The notes: generated from the sequence alone by a model not told the origin. 64,000 bases of DNA from Pleomorphomonas sp. NRK KF1 (GCF_023721755.1 NZ_JAMDLH010000007.1:124001-188000), one strand, 5' to 3'; shown: positions 20,675 to 30,993, counted from the stretch's first letter. Made by a program: numbers and translations.

Positions 20675-21322
20675 CTACTCGGCGTCTGGCGATTCGAGCG
20701 CGACGCGGTCGAGGATGGCGTTGGCCTCGGCGATGGCGGCGGCCGGTCCGTCGGGGTGCTCCCAAATGGCGGTTCGGACGGCGACAAAGTCGGCACCGGT
20801 GCGGGCGCAGGTCTCGACGGACGCCATGGATCGGCCGGACAGCAGCACGCAGGGCGGCTCGAACAGTTCGGCCCACCAGGCGCCGAGGTCGATGGTCTTG
20901 CGGTGTGCATCCTCGCCTTCCTCAAGGTCGAGCAGGCCGAAGAAGATGTAGTCGGCCCCGGCCTCGCCGGCCTCCATCGCCTCATGACGGGCGCGCAGGT
21001 TGCCCGCGCCGACGATGGATTTCGGCTGCAAGGCCTCGACCGCTTCCTTCAGCGCCTCTTCGCCGGCTTCAATGTGGATGCCGTCGGCGCGGGCGCGGCC
21101 CATGACGCGGCTGTTGCCGAGGACGAGCGCGGCGACGTCGTGCTTCTGGGCGATCGGCACCAGCACTTCGGCGATGGCCTGAAGTTCGTTCTCCGTGGCG
21201 GCATCGGGGGCGATCAGCAGCGAGGCGACGTCGCCGGCGGCCAGCGCCGCTTCGAGCTGGGGCGCAAGGGCGGCGACATCGACGACGCGGGGCGTGATCA
21301 GGAACAGGCGGGCGCGCAAGGA
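20675..21322 (-). CDS. ThiE/TenI-like (thiamine-phosphate-synthase family) protein
   Basis: A 215-residue TIM-barrel protein of the thiamine-phosphate synthase family. The family's glycine-rich phosphate-binding stretch is visible as GADYIFFG, and the final GADFVAVRTAIWEH corresponds to the second phosphate loop. The usual motif before it is altered (VGAGNLRARHEAMEAGEAG), so it could be a divergent paralogue rather than the true ThiE. I place the start at TTG 21322, with GGAGG 5 bases upstream; an earlier TTG at 21337 falls inside the terminator of pgk. It is followed by the Sel1-repeat gene, and pgk ends just upstream. Confidence 0.78.
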   Translation of the reverse strand, partial: SLRARLFLITPRVVDVAALAPQLEAALAAGDVASLLIAPDAATENELQAIAEVLVPIAQKHDVAALVLGNSRVMGRARADGIHIEAGEEALKEAVEALQPKSIVGAGNLRARHEAMEAGEAGADYIFFGLLDLEEGEDAHRKTIDLGAWWAELFEPPCVLLSGRSMASVETCARTGADFVAVRTAIWEHPDGPAAAIAEANAILDRVALESPDAE

Positions 21323-21334
21323 AACCTCCGGCAA

Positions 21335-21367
21335 CAAAAAACCCCGTGCCCGGAAAGGGGCACGGGG
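21335..21367 (-). terminator. Terminator after pgk
   Basis: A 10-bp GC stem (CCCCGTGCCC 21342-21351 with GGGCACGGGG 21358-21367) is followed on the minus strand by TTTTTT. It ends the tkt-gap-pgk cluster and lies just before the ribosome-binding site of the ThiE-like gene. Confidence 0.9.
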
Positions 21368-21436
21368 CGCTTCATATCACAAAGGAGCTCAACAAAAACT
21401 AGTTAGTCCCGGCTGAACTCCCGAAGCCGCGGGGCC

Positions 21437-22630
21437 TCAGCCTTCGAGCGCCTTGACGCCCGGCAGCTCCTTGCCTTCCATCCACTCGAGGAAGGCACCG
21501 CCGGCCGTCGAGATGTAGGTGAAGGCTTCGGCGGCGCCGGCGTGGTTGAGCGCCGAGACGGTGTCGCCACCACCGGCGACCGTCAGGAGCTTGCCGGCCT
21601 TGGTGGCGGAGGCGGCATACTGGGCGGCGGCAACGGTGGCCTTGTCGAAGGGCTCGATCTCGAAGGCGCCGAGCGGGCCGTTCCAGACCAGCGTCTGGGC
21701 CTTGTCGATGGCGGCCTTGACGGCGTCGATCGACTTCGGACCGGCGTCGAGGATCATGGCGTCGGCCGGAACGGCGTTGACGGACACGACCTCGTTGGCG
21801 GCGCCGGCCTTGAACTCACGGGCGACGACGGCGTCGACCGGCAGGACGATCTCGCACTTGGTTTCCTTGGCCTTGGCCAGGATGCGCTTGGCGGTCTCGG
21901 CGAGGTCGTGCTCGCAGAGCGACTTGCCGACGTTGACGCCCTGGGCGGCCAGGAAGGTGTTGGCCATGCCGCCACCGATCACCAGGATGTCGACCTTGGC
22001 GACGAGGTTTTCGAGCAGGTCGATCTTGGTCGACACCTTGGCGCCGCCGACGACGGCGAGCACCGGACGTTTCGGCGTGCCGAGGGCGGCGCCGAGGGCG
22101 GTCAGCTCGGCCTGCATGGTGCGGCCGGCATAGGCCGGGAGCTTGTGGGCCAGGCCTTCGGTGGTGGCGTGGGCGCGGTGGGCGGCCGAGAAGGCGTCGT
22201 TGACGTAGATGTCGCCGAGCTTGGCGAGCGCGTCGACCAGCGCCGGGTCGTTCTTCTCTTCGCCCTTGTAGTAGCGGGTGTTCTCGAGCAGCAGGATCTC
22301 GCCGTTGGACAGGGCGGCGACCGCCTTCTCGGCCACGTCGCCGATGCAGTCGTCGGCGAAGGCGACCGGCTTGCCGATGGCCTTGGCCAGCGGGGCGACG
22401 ATCGGCTTCAGGCTGTCCTCGGCCTTGCGCTCGCCCTTCGGGCGGCCGAAGTGGGCGAGGAGGACGACCTTGGCGCCCTTGTTGGCGAGGTCGAGAATGG
22501 TCGGGACGATACGATCGATGCGGGTGGTGTCGGTGACGACGCCATTTTCCATCGGAACGTTCAGGTCGACGCGGACGAGGGCGCGTTTGCCGGCGACGTC
22601 GGCGTCATCGATGGTCTTGAAGCTGCTCAT
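21437..22630 (-). CDS. pgk: Phosphoglycerate kinase
   Basis: A 397-residue glycolytic enzyme that transfers the acyl phosphate of 1,3-bisphosphoglycerate to ADP. Both lobes are complete: N-terminal [11 protein letters not shown] and HFGRPKGE for substrate, C-terminal [13 protein letters not shown] for nucleotide. Length is normal. It is the last of the tkt-gap-pgk set and ends at a strong terminator. A long GC-rich hairpin (CGAGCCCGC near 22731 with GCGGGCTCG near 22774) separates it from gap, which may adjust the relative expression of the two. Confidence 0.97.
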   Translation of the reverse strand: MSSFKTIDDADVAGKRALVRVDLNVPMENGVVTDTTRIDRIVPTILDLANKGAKVVLLAHFGRPKGERKAEDSLKPIVAPLAKAIGKPVAFADDCIGDVAEKAVAALSNGEILLLENTRYYKGEEKNDPALVDALAKLGDIYVNDAFSAAHRAHATTEGLAHKLPAYAGRTMQAELTALGAALGTPKRPVLAVVGGAKVSTKIDLLENLVAKVDILVIGGGMANTFLAAQGVNVGKSLCEHDLAETAKRILAKAKETKCEIVLPVDAVVAREFKAGAANEVVSVNAVPADAMILDAGPKSIDAVKAAIDKAQTLVWNGPLGAFEIEPFDKATVAAAQYAASATKAGKLLTVAGGGDTVSALNHAGAAEAFTYISTAGGAFLEWMEGKELPGVKALEG

Positions 22631-22798
22631 GGCTTTGGTCCCAGGTTCGTGCGCCGCCGGGAGCCGGTGGTGTCTGTCGCTCTTGCGCGACGAGGAACCG
22701 GACCACAGGTCGGCCGCTGGATGGAGCGGTCGAGCCCGCCCCCCGAGACGGCCCCGTGGGGCCGACCGAAGAGCGGGCTCGATCGTGTTGGATCGACC

Positions 22799-23809
<1,011 letters not shown>

Positions 23810-23955
23810 TGTCTGTCTCCTGATGCTGAGGCGGGCATCTTTCGGCCCGATCCTCGTTTGGAACGGAGGAAGTCCGGCGGGTTCCGGACCTTCCCCCAAC
23901 TTTCCTCACCCGGTGGGAAAGGCGGAAGGCCCGCCGTCCCCATCGGGCAATGCCG

Positions 23956-25941
23956 TCAACCCAACTTGACCGAGGCGAGCTCGGCGATACGGCTCGCGGA
24001 AATGCCGAACTTCTCGTAGAGCAGCTCGATCGGCGCCGAAGCGCCGAAACCGGTCATGCCGACGAAGATGCCGTCGGAACCGATGATCTCGTCCCAGCCC
24101 ATGCGCAGGGCGGCTTCGACGCCGATCTTCACCTTGGCGCCGCCGATGACTTCGGCGCGGTAGGCGTCCGACTGGGCGCGGAAGTTCTCGAAGCTCGGCA
24201 CCGAAACGACGCGGGTCGGATGGCCGGCGGCGTCGAGCAGCTTCTTGGCGTCGATGGCGATGGCGACTTCCGAACCGGTGGCGAAGATCGACACTTCCGC
24301 CCGGCCGTCGGCCGCCGCGACTTCATAGGCGCCCTTGGCGACCTTGTTGTCGGCGCTGACCTCGAAGCGGACCGCCGGCAGGTTCTGACGCGACAGCGCC
24401 AGGGTCGTCGGGCCCTTCTTGTGGTTGAGCGCAAATTCCCAAGCCTCGGCCGTCTCGTAGGCGTCGGCCGGACGGATGACCGTCATGTTCGGAATGGCGC
24501 GCAGCGAGGCCAGGTGCTCGATCGGCTGATGGGTCGGGCCGTCTTCGCCAAGACCGATGGAGTCATGGGTCATGACGTAGACGACGCGCTGGTGCATCAG
24601 GGCCGACAGGCGCATGGCCGGACGGGCGTAGTCGGAGAACACCAGGAAGGTGCCGCCGTAGGGGATGAAGCCGCCGTGCAGGGCGATGCCGTTCATGGCG
24701 GCGCCCATGCCGAACTCGCGGATGCCGTAGTGGATGTAGCTGCCCTTGTAGTCGGGCGCCTTCACCGCTTCCTGGCCCTTGGTCTTGGTCAGGTTGGAGC
24801 CGGTGAGGTCGGCCGAGCCGCCGGCCATCTCGGGGATGGAGCCGTTGACGACTTCGAGGGCCATCTCGGAGGCCTTGCGCGAGGCGACCTTCGGCAGTTC
24901 GGCGACCAGCTTGGCCTTGTAGGCGGCCATGGCCTCGTTGAAGGCGGCCGGCAGGTCGCCCTTGACGCGGCGGTCGAACTCGGCGCGCGTCTTGGCGTCG
25001 AGGGCGTTGTAGCGGGCAAGCCAGGCCTCGCGGTCCTTGGCGGCGCGCTTGCCGGCGGCACGCCAGTCGGCGAGGATCTCGGCGGGAACCTCGAAGGGCG
25101 CGTAGGGCCAGCCGAGCTTCTCGCGGGCGCCGGCGATTTCCTCGGCGCCGAGCGGGGCGCCGTGAACGGCATGGGTGCCGGCTTTCTTGGGAGCGCCGAA
25201 GCCGATGGTCGTTTTGGCGGCGATCAGAACAGGCTTGTCGGATTTCTTCGCACGCTCGAGGGCGGCGAGGATGGCGACGGGGTCATGGCCGTCGACGGCG
25301 TCGGTGTTCCAGCCAGCGGCGCGGAAGCGGGCCGGGATGTCGCCGCTCTCGGAAACCGAGATGGGTCCATCGATTGAAATGCCGTTGTCGTCCCAGATCA
25401 GAACGAGCTTGTTGAGCTTGAGGTGGCCGGCCAGCGAGATCGCCTCGTGGCTGATGCCTTCCATCAGGCAGCCGTCGCCGGCCAGCACGTAGGTGCGGTG
25501 GTCGACGAGGTCGTCGCCGAACTCAGCGTTCAGCATGCGCTCGGCGAGCGCGAAACCGACCGACATGGCAAGGCCCTGGCCGAGCGGACCGGTGGTGGTC
25601 TCGATGCCCTGGGCATAACCGTATTCCGGATGGCCGGCGCACTTGGAGCCCCACTGACGGAAGGTCTTGAGATCGTCCATGCTGACGTCCTCGACACCGA
25701 TCAGGTGGAGGACGGAGTAGAGCAGCATCGAGCCGTGGCCGGCCGACAGAATGAAGCGGTCGCGGTCGGGCCAGGCGGGGGCGGCGGCGTCGAACTTCAT
25801 GACGTCGCCGAAAAGAACAGTGGCGATGTCCGCGGTGCCCATGGGCATGCCGGGGTGGCCGGACTTGGCCTTTTCGACAGCATCCATCGCAAGAGCGCGG
25901 ATGGCGTTGGCCATATTCTTGTACCGGGCAGAGTCAGTCAT
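23956..25941 (-). CDS. tkt: Transketolase
   Basis: A 661-residue thiamine-diphosphate enzyme that moves two-carbon units between sugars in the non-oxidative pentose phosphate pathway. The N-terminal [10 protein letters not shown], the ThDP/Mg loop [12 protein letters not shown], the middle [13 protein letters not shown] and the C-terminal domain are all intact. ATG 25941 is preceded by AGGA at a proper distance. It leads the tkt-gap-pgk cluster; the promoter must be in the divergent region up to 26262, where a 7-bp inverted repeat sits about 60 bp upstream of the start. Confidence 0.97.
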   Translation of the reverse strand: MTDSARYKNMANAIRALAMDAVEKAKSGHPGMPMGTADIATVLFGDVMKFDAAAPAWPDRDRFILSAGHGSMLLYSVLHLIGVEDVSMDDLKTFRQWGSKCAGHPEYGYAQGIETTTGPLGQGLAMSVGFALAERMLNAEFGDDLVDHRTYVLAGDGCLMEGISHEAISLAGHLKLNKLVLIWDDNGISIDGPISVSESGDIPARFRAAGWNTDAVDGHDPVAILAALERAKKSDKPVLIAAKTTIGFGAPKKAGTHAVHGAPLGAEEIAGAREKLGWPYAPFEVPAEILADWRAAGKRAAKDREAWLARYNALDAKTRAEFDRRVKGDLPAAFNEAMAAYKAKLVAELPKVASRKASEMALEVVNGSIPEMAGGSADLTGSNLTKTKGQEAVKAPDYKGSYIHYGIREFGMGAAMNGIALHGGFIPYGGTFLVFSDYARPAMRLSALMHQRVVYVMTHDSIGLGEDGPTHQPIEHLASLRAIPNMTVIRPADAYETAEAWEFALNHKKGPTTLALSRQNLPAVRFEVSADNKVAKGAYEVAAADGRAEVSIFATGSEVAIAIDAKKLLDAAGHPTRVVSVPSFENFRAQSDAYRAEVIGGAKVKIGVEAALRMGWDEIIGSDGIFVGMTGFGASAPIELLYEKFGISASRIAELASVKLG

Positions 25942-26262
25942 TGTTATTTCCTGACAGGATTTGGCCGGAAAACTCCTTGGGCAAGCCAAATGACGGACAA
26001 ATACGTATCTTCCGGCAGATACGACGCGCCATTACGTCTTTCGGCTAAAGCGGCCGATCAATAGCAGGGCGGTATCATCTGTCAATGACGACGGGCCCTT
26101 GCCAAAGCGCTCGCAGGCCAAAAAAGGGGAAAGCTGGTATTTTCCCAGATCGCCGGCAAACGGACCGTTGTCAGGTCATTATCTTTGTGGCAACCAAGCC
26201 AGACAAGTGATGAGTTCTCCGGCCGATCTTCCGTCGACCCGGTAGAGCATCCGGAGGCGGTC
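25942..26262. promoter_or_regulatory. Divergent control region between tkt and the DUF4164 gene
   Basis: A 321-bp gene-free region. CGTATCT (26004-26010) and AGATACG (26017-26023) form an inverted repeat with a 6-base spacer about 65 bp upstream of tkt, a reasonable operator candidate. The regulator is unknown. No convincing promoter boxes could be assigned. Confidence 0.4.
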
Positions 26263-26544
26263 ATGGCCGGAGCGGCGTCTTTGGACGCGGCCTTTGAAAG
26301 GCTCGACCAGGCACTGGGGCGCCTGGAACTTGCGGTGGAACGGCGGCTTGCCGGCGAGCGCACCATTTCCGGTCTCGAGGACGAGTTGTTCCGCCTCGGG
26401 GAGGATCGGTCGCGCCTTGCCGGCGACCTCGACGACGCGCTCGCCAAGGCCGGCCGCCTCGAGGATGCCAATCGCGAAGTGTCCCGCCGCCTCGTCGCCG
26501 CCATGGAGTCGATCCGCTCCGTTCTCGATGCCCACGGAGGCTGA
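26263..26544 (+). CDS. DUF4164 family coiled-coil protein
   Basis: A 93-residue soluble coiled-coil protein. Leu/Glu/Arg-rich heptads run over nearly the whole length (for example ERLDQALGRLELAVERRL). Family members are always found just before zapA in Hyphomicrobiales, as here, so a role with the division ring is likely but not shown. ATG 26263 is chosen because GGAGG lies 5 bases upstream; the frame remains open further upstream without a better site. The stop TGA (26542-26544) is followed within 5 bases by the likely start of zapA, so the two are translationally close. Confidence 0.8.
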   Translation: MAGAASLDAAFERLDQALGRLELAVERRLAGERTISGLEDELFRLGEDRSRLAGDLDDALAKAGRLEDANREVSRRLVAAMESIRSVLDAHGG

Positions 26545-26548
26545 CCCC

Positions 26549-26902
26549 TTGAGCCAGGTGACCGTGACGATTGCCGGCAAGACCTACCGCATGGCCTGCG
26601 ACGACGGCCAGGAGGAGCATCTCTACGGGCTTGCCAGCCGCCTCGACGCCATCATCAACGAGATCCGCGGCGTGTTCGGCGAAATCGGCGACCAGCGGCT
26701 GACCGTGATGAGCGCCATCACCGTGCTCGACCAACTGTCGGAGACCGAGCGGCGCCTGAAGGGCCTCGAAGCCGAGGTGCGTTCGCTGCGCGAGAGCCGC
26801 GACGCACTTCTCGAACGGCAAGGCGAGGTGGAACGCCGCCTGGCCGAGAAGGTGCTCACGGCCGCGGCCCGGATTGAGGTCATCGCCGAGAAGATGGTCT
26901 GA
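26549..26902 (+). CDS. zapA: Cell division protein ZapA
   Basis: A protein of about 117 residues that bundles FtsZ at the division site. The N-terminus QVTVTIAGKTYRMACDDGQ is the conserved ZapA start, followed by EEHLYGLASRLD and a long C-terminal coiled coil. I place the start at TTG 26549, 8 bases after GGAGG; ATG 26528 lies inside the preceding gene and has no ribosome-binding site. In alphaproteobacteria zapA, 6S RNA and the cyclo-ligase gene form a conserved set, which holds here despite the palindrome-rich spacer. Confidence 0.92.
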   Translation: MSQVTVTIAGKTYRMACDDGQEEHLYGLASRLDAIINEIRGVFGEIGDQRLTVMSAITVLDQLSETERRLKGLEAEVRSLRESRDALLERQGEVERRLAEKVLTAAARIEVIAEKMV

Positions 26903-27414
26903 AAGCCTGGCCCGAAACTCTACTGGGGCGGGCATCCCGGGCATCCGCTTGGCCCGAAAAGTCTGCAACTTTTCGGGCGGATGCCTGAACTTCGAGTTCT
27001 GCGCTTCCGGTGCTCACGAACCCCTAGGCATTGGCGGTTCACCGCCAATGCCCTGTGTCTTGCTCGACGCAACTCCGGACGCAAAACCGGTTCCCACTTT
27101 TGCTGGAGTTGCTCAAGTTCGCTCCGCTCCGGTGCTCGAACTCATCGCCATCTGCGGCACCCCAGCGAGTTTCGAGCCAGGCTCTGCCCTCCCGACCGCC
27201 GCGTCGCCTTGCCTGCCGACCAAACGTCGGATGGACATGAGCTTTCGTCTACTGGTGGCAGAGACGAAATAGGGGCACCTTCTTCATTGGAATGGCTCGG
27301 TATTTCCTTCGGAGGTCCATGCAAGCGGCGCAGAGCTGATGCGGCGAAAGCACCGTTGCCTCGCTACGGATAATTCCATATATGGGGCTCGACAGGATTA
27401 CTCGGAGGACTTTC
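26903..27414. repeat. Intergenic stretch rich in REP-like palindromes
   Basis: No gene was found here. Three strong hairpins occur. First, GGCATCCG plus CCCGAAAAGT (26940-26962) pairs with ACTTTTCGGG plus CGGATGCC (26968-26985). Second, GGCATTGGCGG/CCGCCAATGCC (27027-27037 with 27042-27052) is a perfect 11-bp stem. Third, CAACTCC plus GCAAAA (27070-27086) pairs with TTTTGC plus GGAGTTG (27098-27111), a type resembling widespread rhizobial palindromes. Two similar segments around 27005 and 27120 share CCGGTGCTC. It looks like a mosaic of short repetitive elements. Confidence 0.7.
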
Positions 27415-27606
27415 ATGGCCAGTCAGGAGCCGGCAAACGAACATCGCGGTGCGAGCGCCTGGACGGTACTCGGGGCCATGGTCGTTGTCCTCGCAGCTGG
27501 CATCGGAGCGGTGGCGCTGTTCGGCTATCCCGCCCTGATCGTCCTCGCCCTGGCCGGAACGGCGGCGATGCTTGCAACGCTCGTCGTCATGACGGCCGGT
27601 CGGTAA
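27415..27606 (+). CDS. Small membrane protein
   Basis: A 63-residue protein with two hydrophobic segments, WTVLGAMVVVLAAGIGAVALF and ALIVLALAGTAAMLATLVVM, after a short polar N-terminus. I do not recognise a family. ATG 27415 is preceded by GGAGG with a 6-base gap; the frame is open 11 codons further up without such a site. It lies between the palindrome mosaic and the 6S RNA promoter. A two-helix inner-membrane hairpin is the likely fold. Function unknown. Confidence 0.6.
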   Translation: MASQEPANEHRGASAWTVLGAMVVVLAAGIGAVALFGYPALIVLALAGTAAMLATLVVMTAGR

Positions 27607-27708
27607 ACGGCTACTGCGATCCGCGCAGCGACTGGGGCGGTGGGCTTTCCTGCCGCCCCTTCTTTTTGCCCGAACTAATCTTGAGGCTTTTTGTCGCAGT
27701 TGGGCTCT

Positions 27709-27736
27709 TTGCCGGACCGACGGTCTCGCCTATATA
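27709..27736 (+). promoter_or_regulatory. Promoter of the 6S RNA gene
   Basis: TTGCCG (27709-27714) and TATATA (27731-27736) are separated by 16 bases, a good sigma-70 type promoter. Transcription would begin at about 27742-27743, which is where the predicted terminal stem of 6S RNA starts. Confidence 0.7.
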
Positions 27737-27742
27737 GATGCA

Positions 27743-27903
27743 GTGGCGTAGCTGCGCTTCTCGTTAGGAATCAATATCCCCGGGGCCTTAATGATCCTGA
27801 AGGGAGCTGTCCCCGCCCGAACCCGTGGGTTTGGGCACACGGCGCCCACCTACGTTGTAGGTTTCCCGGGATCACACTTCCGACGGTCGTTCGCGGGCGC
27901 CAC
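27743..27903 (+). ncRNA. ssrS: 6S RNA
   Basis: About 161 nt between zapA and the formyltetrahydrofolate cyclo-ligase gene, the conserved place of 6S RNA in alphaproteobacteria. The ends pair (GTGGCG 27743-27748 with CGCCAC 27898-27903). Flanking the central bubble, AATCAATATCCCCGGGG faces CCCGGGATCAC, and the CCTTAATGATCCTGAAGGGAGC and CCCACCTACGTTGTAGG type segments known from this RNA are present. 6S RNA binds the housekeeping RNA polymerase by mimicking an open promoter, mainly in slow growth. The exact ends are estimates. Confidence 0.85.
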
Positions 27904-27947
27904 ACCCTCTCAGGCTTTCGGCCTTTCCGCATTTCCGGAGGCGTGCC

Positions 27948-28553
27948 ATTTCCATCGAAGCTTCCTCCGTCCCTTCCCGTGCGCTCGTTGCCACCGAGAA
28001 GGCGCGCGTCCGCGCCTCGGCGCTGACCCGCCGCGACGGGCTCGACGCCATGGCGAGGGCGAACGGCTCGGCCGCCATCGTCGCATCGGTTCTGGCTCTC
28101 GATCTCGAACCGGGGTGCGCGGTTTCCGCCTTTCTGCCGATCCTGAGCGAGGTCGATCTCACCAAGGCCATCGCCGGGCTGGACGGGCGCGGCCATCCGG
28201 TGGGCTTGCCGGTGATGGTGGAAAGCGGCCTCGTCTTCCGGCGCGTTCGCCCCGGCGACAGGCTGGTGCCGCTCGGCTTCGGCACGCGCGGACCCGGTCC
28301 CGATGCCCCGGAAATCCAGCCGGACGTTCTGCTGATGCCGCTCACCGCCTTCGACCGCAACGGCGGCCGGGTCGGCTACGGACGGGGCTACTATGACCGC
28401 GCCGTCGCGCGTTTGCGCGCTGCTGGCCGTTTTCCCCGCTTGATCGGCATCGCCTTCTCGGTGCAGGAAGTGGCGGTGGTGCCCATGGAACCCCATGATG
28501 CGCCGCTCGACATGATCGTCACCGAGCGGGACGTGTTCCGTTTCGCTCCTTGA
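27948..28553 (+). CDS. fau: 5-formyltetrahydrofolate cyclo-ligase, probable ATT start
   Basis: A 201-residue enzyme that converts 5-formyl-THF to 5,10-methenyl-THF with ATP. The C-terminal half has the clear signature GGRVGYGRGYYDRAVARL and the PxxxxDxxxTE tail (PHDAPLDMIVTE). The conserved N-terminal segment EKARVRASALTRRDGLD lies upstream of the first in-frame ATG (28050), so the true start must be earlier. The only well-placed site is GGAGG at 27937-27941 followed 6 bases later by ATT (27948); no ATG, GTG or TTG lies in frame between. ATT starts are rare (infC is the known case). It lies 44 bp after 6S RNA, probably on the same transcript. Confidence 0.88.
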   Translation: MSIEASSVPSRALVATEKARVRASALTRRDGLDAMARANGSAAIVASVLALDLEPGCAVSAFLPILSEVDLTKAIAGLDGRGHPVGLPVMVESGLVFRRVRPGDRLVPLGFGTRGPGPDAPEIQPDVLLMPLTAFDRNGGRVGYGRGYYDRAVARLRAAGRFPRLIGIAFSVQEVAVVPMEPHDAPLDMIVTERDVFRFAP

Positions 28554-28585
28554 GCCTGACAGCACATGGGGGAGACCGCCGGACG

Positions 28586-29404
28586 ATGCGATTGCTGTTC
28601 GTGGGAGATGTGGTGGGCCGCGCGGGCCGCAATGCCATTTCCGACATCCTGCCCGGCCTGATCGCCGACTACGGTCTCGATCTGGTGGTGGTCAACGGCG
28701 AGAACGCCGCCGGCGGCTTCGGCATCACCGAGGAGATCTGCCAGGACTTCCTCGACGCCGGTGCCGACGTGGTGACCACCGGCAATCACGCCTGGGACCA
28801 ACGCGAGGCGCTCGTCTTCATCGAGCGGCAACCGCAGCTTCTCCGTCCGGCCAACTATCCGCCCGGAACGCCCGGACGTGGCGCCACCGTGGCCATCGCC
28901 CGCAACGGCGCGCGGGTGCTGGTGGTGAACGTCATGGGCCGCGTCTACATGGACGCGCTCGACGACCCCTTCGCCGCCGCAGACCGCGAGCTCAATGCCT
29001 GTCCGCTCGGCGGCATGGTCGATGCCGTGGTGGTGGACATGCACGCCGAGGCGACCAGCGAAAAGCAGGCGATGGGCCACTATCTCGACGGCCGGGCGTC
29101 GCTCGTCGTCGGCACCCACACCCATGTGCCGACCGCCGACTACCAGATCCTCGATGGCGGCACCGCCTATCTCTCCGACGCCGGCATGACCGGCGATTAC
29201 GACAGCGTGCTCGGCATGGAGAAGGATGAGCCGGTCAACCGTTTCCTGCGCAAGATTCCGACGGCGCGCTTCCAGCCGGCGCTGGGCGAGCCGACGCTGT
29301 GCGGCGTCGCCGTCGAGGTGAGCGATTCCACCGGGCTCGCCGAGGCGATCGCTCCGGTCCGGATCGGCGGTCGTCTCGCGGAGGCGCTGCCGACGTTTTG
29401 GTAG
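28586..29404 (+). CDS. YmdB-type metallophosphoesterase
   Basis: A 272-residue phosphoesterase of the TIGR00282/YmdB group. The metal-binding motifs are visible: LFVGDVVGRAGR at the N-terminus, NGENAAGGFGIT, TTGNHAWDQ and GTHTHVPTADYQIL. In Bacillus the YmdB protein hydrolyses cyclic nucleotides and affects biofilm choice; the role in proteobacteria is less clear. ATG 28586 is chosen since the conserved sequence starts there, with GGAG about 11 bases upstream. It follows the cyclo-ligase gene by 32 bp on the same strand, probably the same operon. Confidence 0.92.
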   Translation: MRLLFVGDVVGRAGRNAISDILPGLIADYGLDLVVVNGENAAGGFGITEEICQDFLDAGADVVTTGNHAWDQREALVFIERQPQLLRPANYPPGTPGRGATVAIARNGARVLVVNVMGRVYMDALDDPFAAADRELNACPLGGMVDAVVVDMHAEATSEKQAMGHYLDGRASLVVGTHTHVPTADYQILDGGTAYLSDAGMTGDYDSVLGMEKDEPVNRFLRKIPTARFQPALGEPTLCGVAVEVSDSTGLAEAIAPVRIGGRLAEALPTFW

Positions 29405-29534
29405 GACCCCCGGCTGGATTTAAGGCCAACAAACGCCTATAAGGCGGCCCATTCGTGGATTTGTGCCGTGATCGATGGTCGCGGAGGCGTGTGCATGCGC
29501 CCCGCGCCCTTTCGCGGCTCCCTCAGGAGGCACT

Positions 29535-30281
29535 ATGGCCGGTCATTCACAGTTCAAGAACATCATGCACCGCAAGGGCGCGCAGGACGCCAAGCGGTCG
29601 AAGATCTTCGCCAAGCTCGCCCGCGAAGTCACGGTGGCGGCCAAGATCGGCGGCATGGATCCGGCGATGAACGCCCGTCTGCGTCTCGCCATCCTCAACG
29701 CCCGCGCCGAGAACATGCCCAAGGACAACATCGACCGGGCGATCAAGAAGGCGGCCGGCGCCGACACGGAGAACTTCGACGAGGTGCGCTACGAGGGCTA
29801 CGGCCCGGGCGGCACCGCCGTCATCGTCGAGGCGCTCACCGACAATCGCAACCGCACCGCCTCGGTGGTCCGCTCGATCTTCACCAAGGCCGGTGGCGCT
29901 CTCGGCGAGACCGGCTCGGTCGGCTTCATGTTCGATCGCCTCGGCGAGATCAGCTATCCGCTCAGCGCCGGCTCCAATGACGCCGTGCTGGAAGCCGCCA
30001 TCGAGGCCGGCGCCGACGACGTCGAATCCGACGAGGAAGGCCACTTCATCTACTGCGCCTTCGAGTCGATGGGCGAAGTGACCAAGGCGCTGGAAGCCTC
30101 GCTGGGCGCCGCCGCCTCGATCAAGTCGGTCTGGAAGCCGAAGACCACGTCGAACCTCGACGAGGAGAAGGCCCAGAGCCTGATGAAGATGGTGGATCTC
30201 CTGGAAGACGACGACGACGTGCAGAACGTCTACACCAACATGGAAGTCTCGGACGAAGTGGCGGCCAAGCTCGCGAGCTGA
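29535..30281 (+). CDS. YebC/PmpR-family regulatory protein
   Basis: A 248-residue protein of the YebC family (also called PmpR, TACO1-like). The signature [20 protein letters not shown] and [17 protein letters not shown] are intact, and three domains of normal size are present. Members act as DNA-binding regulators or as ribosome-associated factors that help translate proline-rich stretches. ATG 29535 has GGAGG 4-5 bases upstream. In many relatives ruvC follows directly; here ruvC lies about 10.8 kb away, with accessory genes in between. Confidence 0.95.
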   Translation: MAGHSQFKNIMHRKGAQDAKRSKIFAKLAREVTVAAKIGGMDPAMNARLRLAILNARAENMPKDNIDRAIKKAAGADTENFDEVRYEGYGPGGTAVIVEALTDNRNRTASVVRSIFTKAGGALGETGSVGFMFDRLGEISYPLSAGSNDAVLEAAIEAGADDVESDEEGHFIYCAFESMGEVTKALEASLGAAASIKSVWKPKTTSNLDEEKAQSLMKMVDLLEDDDDVQNVYTNMEVSDEVAAKLAS

Positions 30282-30436
30282 GGCTGGCTTCGACGATCGG
30301 ACAGTTCATGCCCGCCGTTGCCTGAGGGGTGACGGCGGGCTTCTCGTATGTGCCTGCCGGTTCGTACACGGTTTGGGCCTACCCGCCGCTGGAAGGCTCG
30401 ACTTGCCCGGAAAATGGGTCGGCAGTTCCCATCGTA

Positions 30437-30473
30437 CCCTCCCCCCTTGTGGGGGAGGGACCAGGGAGAGGGG
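30437..30473 (+). repeat. Third copy of the 39-bp dispersed repeat
   Basis: CCCTCCCCCCTTGTGGGGG followed by AGGGACCAGGGAGAGGGG matches the copies at 11723-11761 (inverted) and 11813-11851, with a few changes. It sits in the 253-bp gap between the YebC gene and the GFA gene. Nothing else was seen in that gap. Confidence 0.8.
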
Positions 30474-30534
30474 CGCAGCGCGCTCTCGGCATGCCTGTCC
30501 GCTCCATGCTATCGTCTCCCTTCGGAGGTGCGAG

Positions 30535-30993
30535 ATGGGTGAAGACGGTCACTCCGGCGGATGCCAGTGCGGACGGGTGCGCTTTCATGTCGACGGACCG
30601 CTCGGGCGAGCGAGCATCTGCCATTGCCGCATGTGCCAGAAGGCGTTCGGCTCGTTCTTCGGGCCGCTGGTGTCGGCTCCCAACGATCGCTTTTCCTGGA
30701 CGCGCGGCGAACCGGCGTGGTTCCAGAGTTCCAACAAGGTTCGGCGCGGCTTCTGCAATCATTGCGGCACGCCGCTCGCCTACGATTGGGGCGGACCGGC
30801 GCTGGAACTCGCCATCGGCGCCCTGGACGATCCCGAAAGCGTGCCGCCGACCATACAAGTCGGTCTCGAACACCGGATGAGCTGGTTCTCCCGCCTCGCA
30901 GACCTGCCGACCCGGCCGCCGGAGGAGCAGGCTAAGGTCGACCGCTTCCAGGCCGACATCGTTTCCTTCCAGCATCCCGACCACGACACCTGA
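30535..30993 (+). CDS. GFA/CENP-V family zinc-binding protein
   Basis: A 152-residue protein of the GFA family, named for glutathione-dependent formaldehyde activation. The zinc ligands are all there: C10 and C12 (GGCQCG), C29, C31 and C34 (CHCRMC) and C74 and C77 (CNHCG). The family name reflects one studied member, and most have no proven substrate; glutathione-thiol chemistry is the usual guess. ATG 30535 follows GGAGG by 6 bases. It is the first gene of the block between yebC and ruvC. Confidence 0.9.
   Translation: MGEDGHSGGCQCGRVRFHVDGPLGRASICHCRMCQKAFGSFFGPLVSAPNDRFSWTRGEPAWFQSSNKVRRGFCNHCGTPLAYDWGGPALELAIGALDDPESVPPTIQVGLEHRMSWFSRLADLPTRPPEEQAKVDRFQADIVSFQHPDHDT

Noticed and set aside
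26940-26985. Strong hairpin after zapA as a rho-independent terminator
   Set aside because: No T-run follows, and the hairpin resembles a repetitive palindrome; a role in transcript ending cannot be excluded but is not supported.
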